This document shows positions 23,015-34,194 of a DNA stretch of 64,000 bases, in pieces. Made by a program: the position numbers and the translations under genes. Position 1 is the first letter of the stretch. Each line of letters starts with the position of its first letter. The stretch is from Nelumbo lutea (taxonomy: Eukaryota > Streptophyta > Magnoliopsida > Proteales > Nelumbonaceae): the NCBI GenBank assembly GCA_022828595.1, contig JAKGHH010000006.1:12214633-12278632 (forward strand), in the 5' to 3' direction. Below the pieces are notes generated by a model. The model ran no database searches and was not told the DNA's origin. It saw only the letters and a program-made list of their open reading frames with translations.

Positions 23015-24634
23015 TTAGGAAGATGAGGATGAAGATGAAGAAGGGTTGAATGCTACCTGTTCTGCACATGTCAGAATATCATGGGCACCTCCCTGCTCTC
23101 TACCAACCCCCAGTAGATCAAGGTAATAGAGGTAGTGGGAGATAATGACGTTCATGGAATCAATGTCACCCTGACTGCACACCCGGTCCCCATAGAGAAT
23201 ATTCATGGTGGCTCCAAAACCAGGAACACGTTTGGCCAAAGTGTCATTCTTGGTAGGCTTCCAGTTTCCAACGAAGACATCATGGGCTGATGGCTGCTTC
23301 GGCTTGATCGGGTTCATCCACCTCCACATAGCAGCTTGGAATGCCAGAGTAGCATTCTGTTCCAGATATTCAGGATAGTTCAACAGATCCACCTTCAAAC
23401 CATCCCCGATGATCCCGTAATTGTAGTTCCTAATACAACCATCATCATCATATCACCACCACCATCATCAGTAGCAGTGGCGAGAGCAGTAGTAGCAGCA
23501 ACAAGAATAATATCTCGTAATCTCACTTCAGAAATAATTTTCTCACAAAATCAAATAGCTGATTTGAGTGCAAAATGAAATTAAAAGATTTTTTATTGGT
23601 AATGAAATTAAATGATTTCGTTGCTTTTCCTTTACATGTTAAAGCAGATGTTTAACACCTAAGATGGCGCCCTTTTTCGTTAAATACCAGACAGTTCATT
23701 TTTTTTAAATGAACTTACCTCCAATTTTCCTTAGCAAATTAAGACGGCGGTTGCACAAGTTTAAATGCCGTGCAGAACTAAATCTAAATTAATTCCATTT
23801 CAGGAGGCAGCCAAATAATATATTAAGAGAATTACTACTACTAGCTTGTATCCATATAATTTGACATCAGATAATGGAAGAAGAAAAACATCCGGAGAAG
23901 AAAAATTACATACCAGTAAACGGGCAACGCACCCCGGCCATAGTATTGAACTCCGGGAGAGCAAGGGTAGAGGTAATTGGGATCACAGTAGGCTTGGCTC
24001 GGGCTCATTTCATGGTTGTAGCAGAGCCCCCAGGCTAAGGGCCCTCCAGTGGCAACACCGTAACCACCTGAATCCAAATCGATTGAAGACAATGAGCACT
24101 GAAATCCCAAACATAATCATCCAAATCATTATTAATTTATGCAATACAAGACCAAATCTCCACTGTAACCATATTCTATTACGTATTTAAATTGCCTCTG
24201 AAGAGATGCCAATCATCTAAAATGGTATAAAAGAAAATACCTAAACATCAAATGAAAAAGAGATCTAATACTTAACAGGAAGTCTGGCTGCCAACATGCC
24301 CAAGGAAGGCGGCGATCTCCTTCATCTGCATAAGCTTACCGCCGGTGGTGCCAAAGCCGAGGGGCTGGAAAAGGGTGGATGCGAGGATGAAAGACTGGTA
24401 GTCCCAGAATCCAACGGCGTGAGAGATCGGGGAGTTGCGCTTGGAGAACAGGTTCTCGAACTGGTAGACCTGGAAGTAGTCGGAGATGGTTAGGTTGCAA
24501 CAGTACTTGGAGCCTTGGCATTCCCATCCCTTGGTGCACACCTTCTCCTTTTTCCCCTTTGCTTCACTCACATTCCCCCACATGGCCATCGCTACCACCA
24601 TTGCTAAAACGAATGATGTCCATTTGATCTCCAT
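23015..24634 (-). CDS. CTL: Chitinase-like protein (CTL1/CTL2 type, GH19 pseudo-enzyme)
   Basis: Secreted GH19-fold protein; in Arabidopsis CTL1 (POM1) and CTL2 act in cellulose assembly and cell-wall formation rather than chitin digestion. Exons on the minus strand: 24634-24277, 24067-23914 and 23429-23015, with GT..AG introns and a continuous frame of 308 residues, close to the usual 315-320. Residues 1-25 form a signal peptide. Then come a Cys-rich segment (VCTKGWECQGSKYCCN), SDYFQVYQFENLFSKRN, AVGFWDYQSF, GFGTTGGKLM, GPLAWGLCYNHE and YYGRGALPVYWNYNYG. In active enzymes the first catalytic Glu lies in HETTGG; here that place reads GSQTSC with Gln117. The second acidic residue is kept (Glu139). 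The tail is an eight-Ser run. No lesions, so the gene looks functional. Confidence 0.95.
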
Positions 24635-24635
24635 T

Positions 24636-24807
24636 CTAGGAAAATAGTGGATCAGAATCGCGTTTTAGATCAAATTTCTTCCGAGGAAGGAGAACCAAGA
24701 GGAGAACACAATCAATTGACCAAAAAAAGGATCTGCAAACCACGAGTGACACCTCTCAAAGGAAATCTTGATAAGGAGAAAGGTTTAGCAAAAATGAGAA
24801 TGCTCAC
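24636..24807 (-). other. Probable intron in the 5' UTR of the chitinase-like gene
   Basis: On the minus strand GAG|GTGAGCA at 24808/24807 is a good donor, and a T-rich tract ending TTTTCCTAG lies one base before the start codon. This would place a 172-nt leader intron just upstream of the ATG. Inferred from splice motifs only. Confidence 0.5.
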
Positions 24808-24834
24808 CTCACAGTAGCAGAAACTAGAAACTGA

Positions 24835-25296
24835 AGATTATATTCCCCCTCCTTGGTAGGAGGAACGTTTCTTTCTTTCCTATGTCTTGCGAGGAAGACA
24901 AAAGAATTAGATCAGGGCTCTTTCATGTTCTAGATGCTACCAGTCCCACATGCGTAAATCACCTGCAACTTCATAAGTTTCAATGGCTAATCTGCGGTTG
25001 ATGGTGGATATGTCTTACAAAGATGTTAGAGAGTTAAGCAAAACCAGCTGGACAAACCTCTCATCCCATCCGTCATACCACCGACACTTCGTGAAACTGT
25101 GAAGTGAAAAAATACCAAGTTCTCTGTCGGCAGTGAGCCTTTCTAACGAGCTGTTTCCGTGTGAAATTGGGAGCCCTTCTAACGGAAGTGAGACTTTTTA
25201 TTATCAATATATTTATTATTATTATTATTAATTTAATAATTATTATTGTTATTGTATTTAAATCATTATTATTATTTATTTAATAATTTATTATTA
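24835..25296. other. Upstream region of the chitinase-like gene
   Basis: Contains a TC-rich/GA-rich leader-like region near 24850-24900 and presumably the core promoter; no specific TATA box can be assigned. From 25195 it becomes (TTA)-rich and runs into the element at 25297. Confidence 0.4.
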
Positions 25297-26357
25297 GGGA
25301 AATTCTCAATTAGTATCATGTAATTTAGGTCTATTGTCACTTTGGTCTTCAAACTTATAAAATGCAATAATTCAGAACTTTTAAAATGTGACAATTGAGT
25401 ACCTATCGTTAATTAGTTGTTATGAGCCGTTAAGTGATATTAGAAAAAAAAAAAACATAAATGCCCTTTGAGTATCATCTAATTTTCTTTATCAACTAGG
25501 CAAACATTGAACAAAATGAACAAAAAATTAATAGTCCCAAATGTTTGCTTCTTTTTTTTTTATAAATCCCAAATCCTTGCTTCTTCTATTCAAGAAAGTT
25601 GTCAATGTTTAGATGGTTGATAAAGAAAATTAGATGACACTCGAAGGACATTTATGTCTTTTTAAAATGTCACTTAAAGATAGATTAACAACTAGCTAAT
25701 GACAGGTATTGGTAGGGTTGTTCACGGGTCGGGTTGGGTCGATTTACTATGGTGTTTCCAACCGACCCGACCTGGTCGGGTTATCTAACATAGAAACTGA
25801 AACCTACCCAGTATTAAGCAAAACCAACCTGGTCGGTTTGAGTCTGGTTGGGTCGGTTTCGATTCTAAATTCATCCCTGTGATAACATCTTGCTAATTTT
25901 AAAAATAGTCATAAATTGAACATCATTTCAACCATCTCCTATGATAAAATTTAAATGAAAATTTAATCACAAAACTTGTTCATTAATCACTATTCACTAA
26001 TCCAAACTTTCTTGCAACCATTCAAAAAGTAGGTGGCCTAATGGGCTTTGAAACTTCATGTTTGAACTAGGAACTAAGTCGGTTTTGGTTTTCTTGTGTG
26101 AAAACCGAAACCAACCCGAATCATCGGTTTAGAAATTTGCACAACTCGAAACCAACCCATGCTGATGAAAACCCAACTGACTCGGGTTGGGTCAGTCTAG
26201 ATTGGTCGGTTTGGTCGGGTTGGGCCTTCTTATGAACAGCCCTAGGTACTGGATTGTCACGTTTTGAAAGCTTGGATACTAAATTGTCGCATTTTAAAGT
26301 TTGGGGACCAAAGTGGCACTAGACCTAAAGTATAGGGTACTAATCGGGAATTTTCCC
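25297..26357. mobile_element. Mutator-like MITE with about 110-bp TIRs
   Basis: The first 110 bp and the inverted last 110 bp match well: GGGAAATTCTCAATTAGTA against GGGAAAATTCCCGATTAGTA, then TTTAGGTCTA, CACTTTGGTC and TGACAAT-type words. Flanking nonamers are both TTATTATTA, consistent with the 9-bp duplication of Mutator-like elements, though the flank is a TTA repeat. An hAT element (25713-26244) is nested inside. Related ends occur at 45695-45780 and 53779-54238. Confidence 0.75.
25713..26244. mobile_element. hAT-like element with TAGGGTTGTTCA ends
   Basis: Inverted ends TAGGGTTGTTCA (left) and TAGGGCTGTTCA (right, inverted). Flanking octamers GGTATTGG and GGTACTGG differ at one position. 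Both halves are rich in GGGTTGGGTCGG and ACCGACCCGA words, with an AT-rich centre. It is related in design to the TAGACCTGTTCATGGGC family but has its own repeated word. It is inserted in the Mutator-like element around it. Confidence 0.8.
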
Positions 26358-26382
26358 TTATTATTATTATTATTATTATTAT

Positions 26383-26412
<30 letters not shown>
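26358..26412. repeat. (TTA)n/(GTA)n microsatellite
   Basis: TTA units turn into GTA units without a break from about 26358 to 26412. Confidence 0.85.
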
Positions 26413-26414
<2 letters not shown>

Positions 26415-26483
26415 TTATATACATGGTTATAATCATAACCATATAGCATACGGGTCTTAATGGACCCGTTTTAAAATAATTAT

Positions 26484-27174
26484 TGATGAGGGGTAATTTG
26501 ATCCTCCAATGACATTAAGACGTGGCATCGCAAAACAGCTGGGGTACACCACGGCACCACGTAAGCATATCACCTCGGACACTTAACAACTACATCAATG
26601 ACCTCGGGGCCACCCCAGTAGACTGAACTGTGAATAGCTAGATGGGACCTCAGGTCAAAGTATGATGCGACCTACTTCCACTAGACTACCCTAGTCTTGT
26701 CAAGACATTAGGCCAGCATGAAAGGTAACCCGCTTTTGCTGACTTGACTTGACTTCAGCTATCGACCTGCCAAGTGACCTCCTTAAGTGGATTATCATCT
26801 CCGACTTCTCCAAGATCATAATGCTCGACCGTTAGGCCCGTTTTTTTGCACCGTCCGCATTAGAATTGATTGGATGGACCTTATCCCTCTGTGTGGATCA
26901 CGTATCTGGCTGAGAGATCTCCTCCAGACATGGCGGACATGGTTTCCTGAGAATCTCTGACGCGTTATAGGCAGTTCCTGGTTTCTTACGCCTATATAAA
27001 GGTGTCCCCTCCCTTGAAGAAGGGATGCACAATTTAGCTGTAGCTCTTTCGCTCTTCAACTCTCTCCAAAATCTCAAGTTCGCTAACTTGAGCATCGGAG
27101 TGCCTACCCCGGGTAAAGCAGCCCAAGCACTCTGAGCTATCCACCAGCAATGAGCACCAAATCACGCATCATCA
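26484..27174 (+). repeat. 5' LTR of the outer Gypsy (Tat-like) element
   Basis: It starts TGATGAGGGGTAATTTG and ends ATCATCA, about 691 bp. A TATA-like CCTATATAAAGG lies near 26991 and the U5-like part has CTAACTTGAGCATCGGAGTG. Two bases after its end comes the primer-binding site. The left flank is ATTAT. Its partner should be a 3' LTR of the same sequence, but the LTR at the other end of this composite (44994) is different. Confidence 0.8.
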
Positions 27175-27176
27175 AT

Positions 27177-27194
27177 TGGCACCGTCTGTGGGAT
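27177..27194 (+). other. Primer-binding site of the outer Gypsy element
   Basis: TGGCACCGTCTGTGGGAT directly downstream of the LTR matches the Gypsy/Tat primer-binding type found on the minus strand at 2118-2135. Confidence 0.8.
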
Positions 27195-27208
27195 CATTGT
27201 ATAAAAAG

Positions 27209-27697
27209 CCATGCTCTCACATCCATTCCTCAAGCATATCTTCAATGACATCCTCTAGCAACGCTCCCGTCAACAACAACTCAACAACAGGGGGCAGGAC
27301 CAACCTACAATACACCCTGAGGTCCCCTTTGTGACTATTGGGCAGTTCACCATGCCCTTGACCTTGACAGGTGTCCCTGTCATGCAAAATCCCATCTTTC
27401 CCTTGCATAACATGAACGCGCCTCACCCTCCAATCTAGCCTTTAGCAGTTCCTATTGGGATTGATGTGTGTCAATTCAATGAATTGGTGCAATATATTCG
27501 TGGAATGAACTTACATACGAAGACTTGGGAAGAGCGAGTTGCCGCCATGGCAAGGATGCAACAACAACAACAACAAAACCAAAATGTTGGCTAGAACTTG
27601 CATGTCAGATTGAATTAGAATCAACAACCCGCCAACCATAACCAAATCCAGTAGAAGAACTGAGTTGATCCACAACACCAATTGGGAGTGAGGCCAC
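27209..27697 (+). pseudogene. Gypsy gag, 5' part (interrupted by Copia insertion)
   Basis: From the ATG at 27209 a gag-like N-terminus can be followed (MLSHPFLKHIFN, then RQQQLNNRGQ in a broken frame), with a Pro/Met-rich region and a Gln run near 27560. Several stops break it. The other part of gag is at 40760-41047, on the far side of the Copia element. Confidence 0.55.
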
Positions 27698-27921
27698 TGT
27701 TGTAAGGCTTATTTAATTATTACTTTGTAGTTGCGGTTAGTAGGCTGACTTCAGAAGATACTGTCAGTTAGTTACGTTTCTTTTTTTTTCTTATTAGTTT
27801 AGTTATAGGGTGTGCCGCTAGGGGCATACTTGTAATTTTTATTATTTTTACTAAGTTAATATAAATAGAGAACTGGCGGTAGTAGTGATTTTTCCTTTCC
27901 TCTCAATTGTATCTCTCTTTC

Positions 27922-27977
<56 letters not shown>

Positions 27978-27999
27978 CCCCTCTCCATGAATGATTACA
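27698..27999 (+). repeat. 5' LTR of a Copia retrotransposon
   Basis: It starts TGTTGTAAGGC and ends GATTACA, 302 bp. It holds a TATA-like AATATAAATAG near 27858 and 22 TC units at 27931-27974. The next bases, TGGTATAAGAGC (28000-28011), are one change from the initiator-tRNA-Met primer-binding site of Copia elements. Matching LTR at 40475-40759. Confidence 0.9.
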
Positions 28000-28574
28000 T
28001 GGTATAAGAGCAAGGTTTTTTGGGTTGTAAAAGACCTTCGATCCCTCCTATTTTGAACCTACTTCGCCTTTTCTTCCTTCTTTAAATTCTTGGACGTGGA
28101 AGACAGAGAAACCCTAGCAGATTACTGGCGGCACCTCCTGTGGTTTTTTCCTTGGCCGTAATATCAAGGAAACCCTAGTAGGAGAAGGGCAATGTTGATA
28201 GAGACTCTCTTCCTTCTCTGTTCAATGCTATGAAGTCGATTTTAGGTTGGCACCTTCGTATAGGTACTGGACAGGTGTGTTCTTGTTTTTGTCTTTTTCA
28301 ACCAATGGTGTGAAGGGCTTATTCCTTGGTTCTATATATTTGCTTGGATGCTAGACTGTTAGACTGTATGAGTTGCAGTTGGATTGATAGTAATATCTGC
28401 CTTGGTTGTGTTGGATTGATTACCGGGCTTGTTTAATGACTAAACCATCTCAGAGTTGATTTCAGTAGTGTCTTGTTCTCTTCCTCACATCCTAGAAGTA
28501 AATTCCTTGAGGGTTGGTATTCTGCTTGTGGCTGTTGTGTAGTTGTGTGGTGTTTGGACTGTTTTCAGCAGTGT

Positions 28575-29250
28575 ATGACAAATTATGAAACAACTTCATC
28601 GGGGGTTACACCAACCTGCAGCACAACTGCTATGGGAGGTGAAAACATGATGTTTCTCATACCAATTACCCCTTTAAATGGTCTGAACTACTTGGAGTGG
28701 GCTAAAAGCGTAAAACTCTATGTAACGGCAAGGGATAAAGTTGTTACATAAATGGAATGGTGAAAAAACCCAAGGTTGAGACAATTGAACATGATAGGTG
28801 GGACCAAGAAAATAGTATGGTAATGTCTTGACTCCTCGCAACCATGGAACCTGATATGAAGAAGAACTTTATGTGGGCAGACACCGCTAGTGAGATCTGG
28901 GAACATGCCAAAACTACATATTTTGAGCAAAGGTATTATGCCAAGGTTTACCAGTTACAAGCTGATTCTTCAACCTGTAAACAGGGAAACCGTAGTTTGT
29001 CTTCGTATTATTCAGCCCTTACCTCCATATGGAAAGAATTTGATCATTATTAGGCTATAGAGTGGAAACATGATGATGATGCTAAGGCCTACAGGAAGCT
29101 GGTCTCTCAGCAATGTGTGTTTGCCATCCTGTTGGGACTGAACCCTGCATATGAACCGTTGAGGGTTCAAATCCTAGGAAGCAAAGAGTTTTCGTCGGTT
29201 CATGAGGTACTCTCTTGTTCAATCAGAAGAAAACAGGCGGAGTGTGATGG
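28575..29250 (+). pseudogene. Copia gag region, decayed
   Basis: From ATG 28575 the frame reads FLIPITPLNGLNYLEWAKSV, the N-terminal gag signature of Copia elements, then across frames ATMEPDMKKNFMWADTA and SEIWEHAKTTYFEQRY, QLQADSSTCKQGNRSLSSYY and FAILLGLNPAYEPLRVQIL. Stops at about 28750 and 29051 and at least one frameshift inactivate it. Confidence 0.8.
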
Positions 29251-29499
29251 TTACAGCTGAGGGGGAGCAACAAGTTGCTTTGGCTGCAATGAATAATAAC
29301 TCCACGGGGAAGAAAAGTGACACTAAGAATAGGGTAAAGGTCAAGGTCAGAAGAAGATGAACACAACACATGTGGCAACCCAAGATACTCAGGTTGCCGG
29401 TAGTACCCGGGACCACCTTAATAATTCTGACCCCAAGGAAGATATAATGAATTCCTTCAGAGAACACCTGGAATCTTATGGTAGGGCTTTGTGACACAT

Positions 29500-30930
29500 A
29501 GACAGCTCAGTCACTGGTACTGCCTCTACTTCAGGTAATACAGCTTCTGCATTCCATGTCACTCCCACGGATTCCCCTTGGATCATTGACTCAGGCGCCT
29601 CCAACCACATGACTGGTAAGCTGAACTTGTTTTAGACTTATAGCCTTTTGTCAGGAAGGGATAGAGTGAGACTTGCAGATGGCTTTTTTTCCTCCATTGT
29701 AGGCCAATGATCAATATCTCTTCCCCATGGCCTTAACCTGAATTGTGTATTGCATGTCCCTCAACTTCTTATAAATTTGCTTTCAATTAGTAGTATTACA
29801 AGCTCTTTAAACTATAGTGTAACATTTTTTGCTGACTCATGTGTTTTACAAGACCTAACTTTTGGGAGGACGATTGGTAGAGGGAACCTAGTGGATGGTC
29901 TCTATGTTCTCGATAACAAAGCTGGTCTCTCGGTGTCATCCTCGAGTCACATAGTCAGTCAAATAAGAGTCAAATTTTTTTGTGGCATAGTCGTTTAGGT
30001 CATGCTTCTTTTGAAATAATAGTCTTTGTTTCCGATTTTATTGAAGTCTTGTTCAGTGTTAGAGTCCCCATGTCAAACGTGTCAGTTGAGCAAACAATAT
30101 AGAACAACTTTTCACTCAGGTAATAAAAGATCAAATGTTCATTTTCATGTTGTGTATTCTGATGTATGGGGGCCTACTAATGTAATCTTTAAGGACGGAT
30201 ATAAGTACTTTATCACATTGATTGATGATTACTCTTGCTATACATGGATAATTCCTATGCGTAGTAGAGATGAAGTTCCAAAGATTGTGAAAGACTTCCA
30301 GATTATGGTATTTACGCAAGTCCATGTTATAATACTGATCTTCCAATCCGACAATGCAAAAGAATACTTCCATTGGGAGCTCATGCACTAGAACACCACA
30401 ACAAAATGGTGTTGCAGAGAGAAAAAACACATGTATGTTCCAAAAAGGTTTTGGATGGATGCTATACTTGCGACTACTTATATCATCAATCGTATGCCCT
30501 CTAAAGTGCTGAACTACATGGCCCCTCATCGGTTATTGTACCCTCAGTCTCCTTTATTTTCCATTCCCATGAGATTCTTTGGTTGTCATGCCTTTATTAA
30601 TGATTTGTCTCCATCTCGAGGTAAGTTAGACCCTCGGTCCATTCCTTGTATCTTTCTGGGGTATCCCTCCTCTCAAAAAGGGTATTGGTGATTTGATCCC
30701 GTTAGTCATAAGTTTTTTGTGTCTATGGGTGTGTCCTTCTATGAGTATGAGCCATTCTTCCCTGCTTCTCCTCAGGAGGAGAGTAGTAGCGTGGAAGAGG
30801 AGAAGTAGGTTCAGGTATCTCTTCCTTCTATTCTGGACCTTGCTCCTTTTCATGTCTTCCAACGTACATGCCATAGAGATCAACAATGTGGTAGAGATGT
30901 GGAGCAACTAAACACTGAGCAACTGACACC
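29500..30930 (+). pseudogene. Copia protease and integrase regions, decayed
   Basis: Protease core PWIIDSGASNHMTG at about 29577-29618. Then the pre-integrase part (HVPQLLINLLSISSI), the integrase core with YSDVWGP (first Asp) and FQSDNAKEY (second Asp), and downstream RFWMDAILATTYIINRMPS, FFGCHAF and CIFLGYPSSQKGYW. Stops and frameshifts occur in the GAG-pre-integrase, near the third catalytic residue (30391), and after 30690. The coding sequence is cut at about 31006 by the second Gypsy element and resumes at 38970. Confidence 0.85.
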
Positions 30931-31006
30931 ATTAGACTCCTAGAAGGTAAGTCCTCTCCCTAACCCTACTCCTACTATGGATGTCCTTGACATTCCTATT
31001 GATCAA

Positions 31007-31839
31007 TGATGTAGCACGATCTAGACACTCTTAGTTGGCTGCTGACTGGCTTCTAGCTGGCAACGGACGACACTTGATAAAAAGAAGGTGAAGGATTCCC
31101 GAGGGATTTGTCCGGTGGGAATACTCTGAAGCTTAAGTTAGAATGCAGGGGGAAATGACTCAAAATCAGAGATCCCTCTCCCCTTCGACTAAGGAGCTTT
31201 TATAGGGGCGTTCTTGTCAAATCGGGCATAACCGCCACTAGGCTTCTGTCACAGCTGTTACTTGTCAGGGCTGTGCAGATGACTATTGCAGGGTACTACC
31301 CAATTGGATGGGTGACACGTCCCGGGAGGACAGGCACGTCACCATCTGTCGATAGACGTGGGCACAGTTTGTTGAATGGGCAGGGACTGCACCGTCAGTC
31401 AAGAGACGTGGTGCAGTTTGACGGGTATGGTCTTGTCAGATAGAAGCTTCCTGAGAGCATCGCGTCACTTAGTCGCGAGCTACCCTATCGCGCAGTGAGC
31501 TATCTTGTCGCGAGCTACTTCGTAACGAGCTCCCAGGGGTACTTCAAGGTGATCCTCATCGAGATTGTCTTTGGGGCAGTCTTTTTTCCTAAGTGTTGGA
31601 GCGAGCTGGTTACCCTAGCTTGCGAGTTGGGATAGTCTTGGAGTATTCCCTTTCAGTAGCTCGGGGGACATCGAGCTTGCGTTGTAGCGAGCTCCCCCTA
31701 TAGCGAGCTATGACGTAGCGAGCTGTACTACAGGCTTGTTACTTGGTCGTAGTCAAGCTGTGGCACTGAGCTGTTGCTTGTGCTGAGTCAGGTCCACGTG
31801 TCATTGTCTCAAGGGGTCGGGTCAAATCAATCTCCATCA
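31007..31839 (-). repeat. 3' LTR of the inner Gypsy element (minus strand)
   Basis: On the minus strand it starts TGATGGAGATTGATTTG at 31839 and ends GTGCTACATCA at 31007, about 833 bp, with TATA-like CCTATAAAAGC near 31205. It is preceded, in sense, by a G-rich polypurine tract. The right-hand copy at 38228-38964 matches 31155-31839. Counting by eye over about 260 aligned bases gave some 32 differences, mostly transitions, so the insertion is old. Left flank ATCAA. Confidence 0.85.
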
Positions 31840-31861
31840 ATTGCCCCCCACTCCTCGGGCT
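31840..31861 (-). other. Polypurine tract of the inner Gypsy element
   Basis: The minus strand reads CCGAGGAGTGGGGGGCAA directly before the 3' LTR, the expected primer of plus-strand DNA synthesis. Confidence 0.8.
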
Positions 31862-32099
31862 AAGAGTGCTACCTTAGCGTGGGGAGTTCATGAAGTGTGA
31901 CAGGTGGATTTGACCGAAGTTCAAACTTGATTGACTACTCGCATTAAATGCATGCGTAGAAGTCAGGGGATTTATGATGTTTCGAATGTCGAGAAAGACA
32001 TGCAGCCAGTCACATTTCGGTTTCAGAAGACGTGCGGCCATCTTGACTGCGAATCGTCAGATCTGTCTCAATCTGGACCGTTGATCTTGGGGCACAGTG

Positions 32100-32114
32100 G
32101 CTATAAATAGGAGG
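32100..32114 (+). promoter_or_regulatory. TATA-like box of the antisense ORF in the inner Gypsy element
   Basis: GCTATAAATAGGAGG lies about 140 bp upstream of the ATG at 32249, on the strand opposite to the element's own transcription. It is a good plant TATA match and suggests a separate promoter for the antisense gene. Inferred from motif and position only. Confidence 0.5.
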
Positions 32115-32248
32115 GCCCCTAGGCCTCATTTTCTTTCACGCTAACTTGCTATCTTCGGATTCTAAGGTTGCACATCCATCTACTCTGCCTGAGCTCTTCT
32201 GTTCACACCGTTTCAGCTTTCCGGTGAGTCTTAATCATTCTGCCAATC

Positions 32249-34180
32249 ATGTTTGGGTATCCGCACCACGTTTATCCCCGGGACGGTAACCAGGACGACG
32301 ATGCCCCCTCGAGCTCAGGGAGAGCTTGGGAGCAAGCTCCAGAGGCTTGGGAGGCCTTCGGCGATGTGGTTTCTACTTCTCGGGGCTGAGAGCCCGACAC
32401 CTTCGGTCCCTCCTCTATGATGATGGAGAGACTCAGATCTCTAGTTTGTTACTTTCACCTTCCTGTGGACCTTATCTACAGTCTCCCCTCTGGTAACTTT
32501 CCCTGGGAGCATGGTCCCAATGACATAGTAATTTTCCTGGAACAGCTCGAGGCTGGCCTGTGTCTTCCTCTACACCCTCTAATAGTGGAGGTGTTGAATC
32601 ATTTCAACGTCACCATTGACCAGTTCCATCCCAACGCCATCCGAAATGTAGTTGGGATTATTTCCCTGTGTTATGAGTATTGTCTCCCCCTTGATCTCGA
32701 TATATTTTCTTCCATTCTTTGCATTAAGAATGCCACTCCCGGAGCGCATCCGGAAAGGCGTTCTTATTATATTTCTCCCCGCTGCGGCTTTAAGCTCCTA
32801 CACGACCTGCCGAACAGGGTTCCCACCTGGAAGCGGGACTATTTTGTGGTCCATAACCCCAAGGGGTGGACCTTTTCAACCTCTTGGAGGGGCGCCATCC
32901 AGGACCCCAGGGTTGAGTTGGACTCTGAAACTCAGAAAACGCTATTGTCTTGTGCAGCCGTAGGCCTTCTCTGTTCAGATTACTTGACCGAGGAGAAGCT
33001 CGCTCAGGCTGGCCTGAGTCCAGGTAGGCTGCCTTTTAGGTCGCGTAGTGCCTTGTAAAAGTATATCATATGTGTATACATATATTTTCTTTTTTACTGG
33101 ACTAATACCTTGTGGTTTTTTTGTAGCCATCATGTCTAGTATTGACACATGCCGCCTCCTTTCCAGCTTCCAGAAGCGTAAGGCGAAGAGGTTGCATCCT
33201 AACTAAACTCCTACTTCTGGGGGCACTGAGTTCGAGTCTGCTGAGCCAGACTTTGTTTCTCCACCGCCTGAAGTTCCACCGACCCCGTCTGAAGGAGGTG
33301 CCGGAGAGGGTGACCTCAAGAAGGGCGAGCTCTCGAGGCAAGGGGTGATTCCTCATGGTCCTTCCCGCCCATTCCCCTACCCACAGCTCCCGGTGGGGGA
33401 CTGGGAGGATGTTAATGACTACCTCGTGGCTGGGCAGAAGAGTCGAAGGGCGACCTGCCACGAGGAGGTCGCTAAGTGGGGGGAGATGGAGCCCAGGTCG
33501 CTCGTCGCACTCGCCGCCTCTCATTGTATGGTGGTAAGTGGTCCTTCTCTTCTCATTCTTTCCCTTTTTTTGCTGTTTTCTAACCTTAGTCCCTTGTTTG
33601 GAAGGTGAACTCCGCCATCCACACCATGGCCCTCCAGACCAACATCCACTCTGGTGACGCTCATAATCAAAGGGTCCTCGTTTAGAAGCTCTAGGGCGAG
33701 CTCGACCAGGCCCAAGGTGAGCTCCTTCAAACTCGTAAGGGGAGCGAGGCCCAGGAGCTGCTCGCCCGTGACCAGGAAGCGTAGATCGCCAAGCTTTCTA
33801 AGGAGAGTGCACACTATAGGGAGGAGGAGTCGAGGGTGGCAGCGGAGAGAGAGCTCCTTCGCCAGCAGGTTCAGGACTTAGAGTCTACACTTCTAGACCG
33901 AACTCAGAACTTCGACACCATGGTGGAGGCCAAGCGGGCTAAGGCAGTCTGGGACCTTAAGGACTCCTAGGAGTATCACGACCTCCAAGTGGAGTATGGC
34001 TCAAGCTCGCACTATTCCGGATTCAAACTCTATCGCTGGTTAGTCCGAAAGAAGTTCTCTGGGCTCAACCTCGACGACATCACAATGAAGGGCCTGGCTC
34101 CCGAGACGGCAGACCAGGCGGAGGAGGAGGAGCTTGACTCCCCGGAGGACGAGGACGAGGTGGAGAAGGTGGACCCTTGA
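32249..34180 (+). pseudogene. Antisense ORF of the inner Gypsy element (plant gypsy-type transposon domain), spliced
   Basis: Reads opposite to gag-pol, as in Grande-like and other Tat-lineage elements. Exon 1 runs from ATG 32249 to about 33023 and has a conserved core (LCLPLHPLIVEVLNHFNVTI and WTFSTSWRGA) typical of the putative gypsy-type transposon domain. It has an in-frame TGA at 32387. A GT..AG intron (about 33024-33126, ending TTTTTTTGTAG) leads to exon 2 with VGDWEDVNDYLVAGQ, ending near 33534. After another likely intron, exon 3 (from about 33606) encodes a long coiled coil (AERELLRQQVQDLESTLLDR) and an acidic Glu/Asp-rich tail ending at 34180. Several stops (33204, 33683, 33968 and others) mark it as dead. 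Function unknown. Confidence 0.75.
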
Positions 34181-34194
34181 GGCTGACGACTCTG

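Noticed and set aside
26420..26450. Palindrome near ATGGTTATAATCATAACCAT as a regulatory site
   Set aside because: It is imperfect, lies in microsatellite DNA between transposons, and has no gene nearby.
33102..33524. 140-codon minus-strand frame
   Set aside because: It is the shadow of the antisense ORF exon 2 of the inner Gypsy, which has the conserved sequence on the plus strand.
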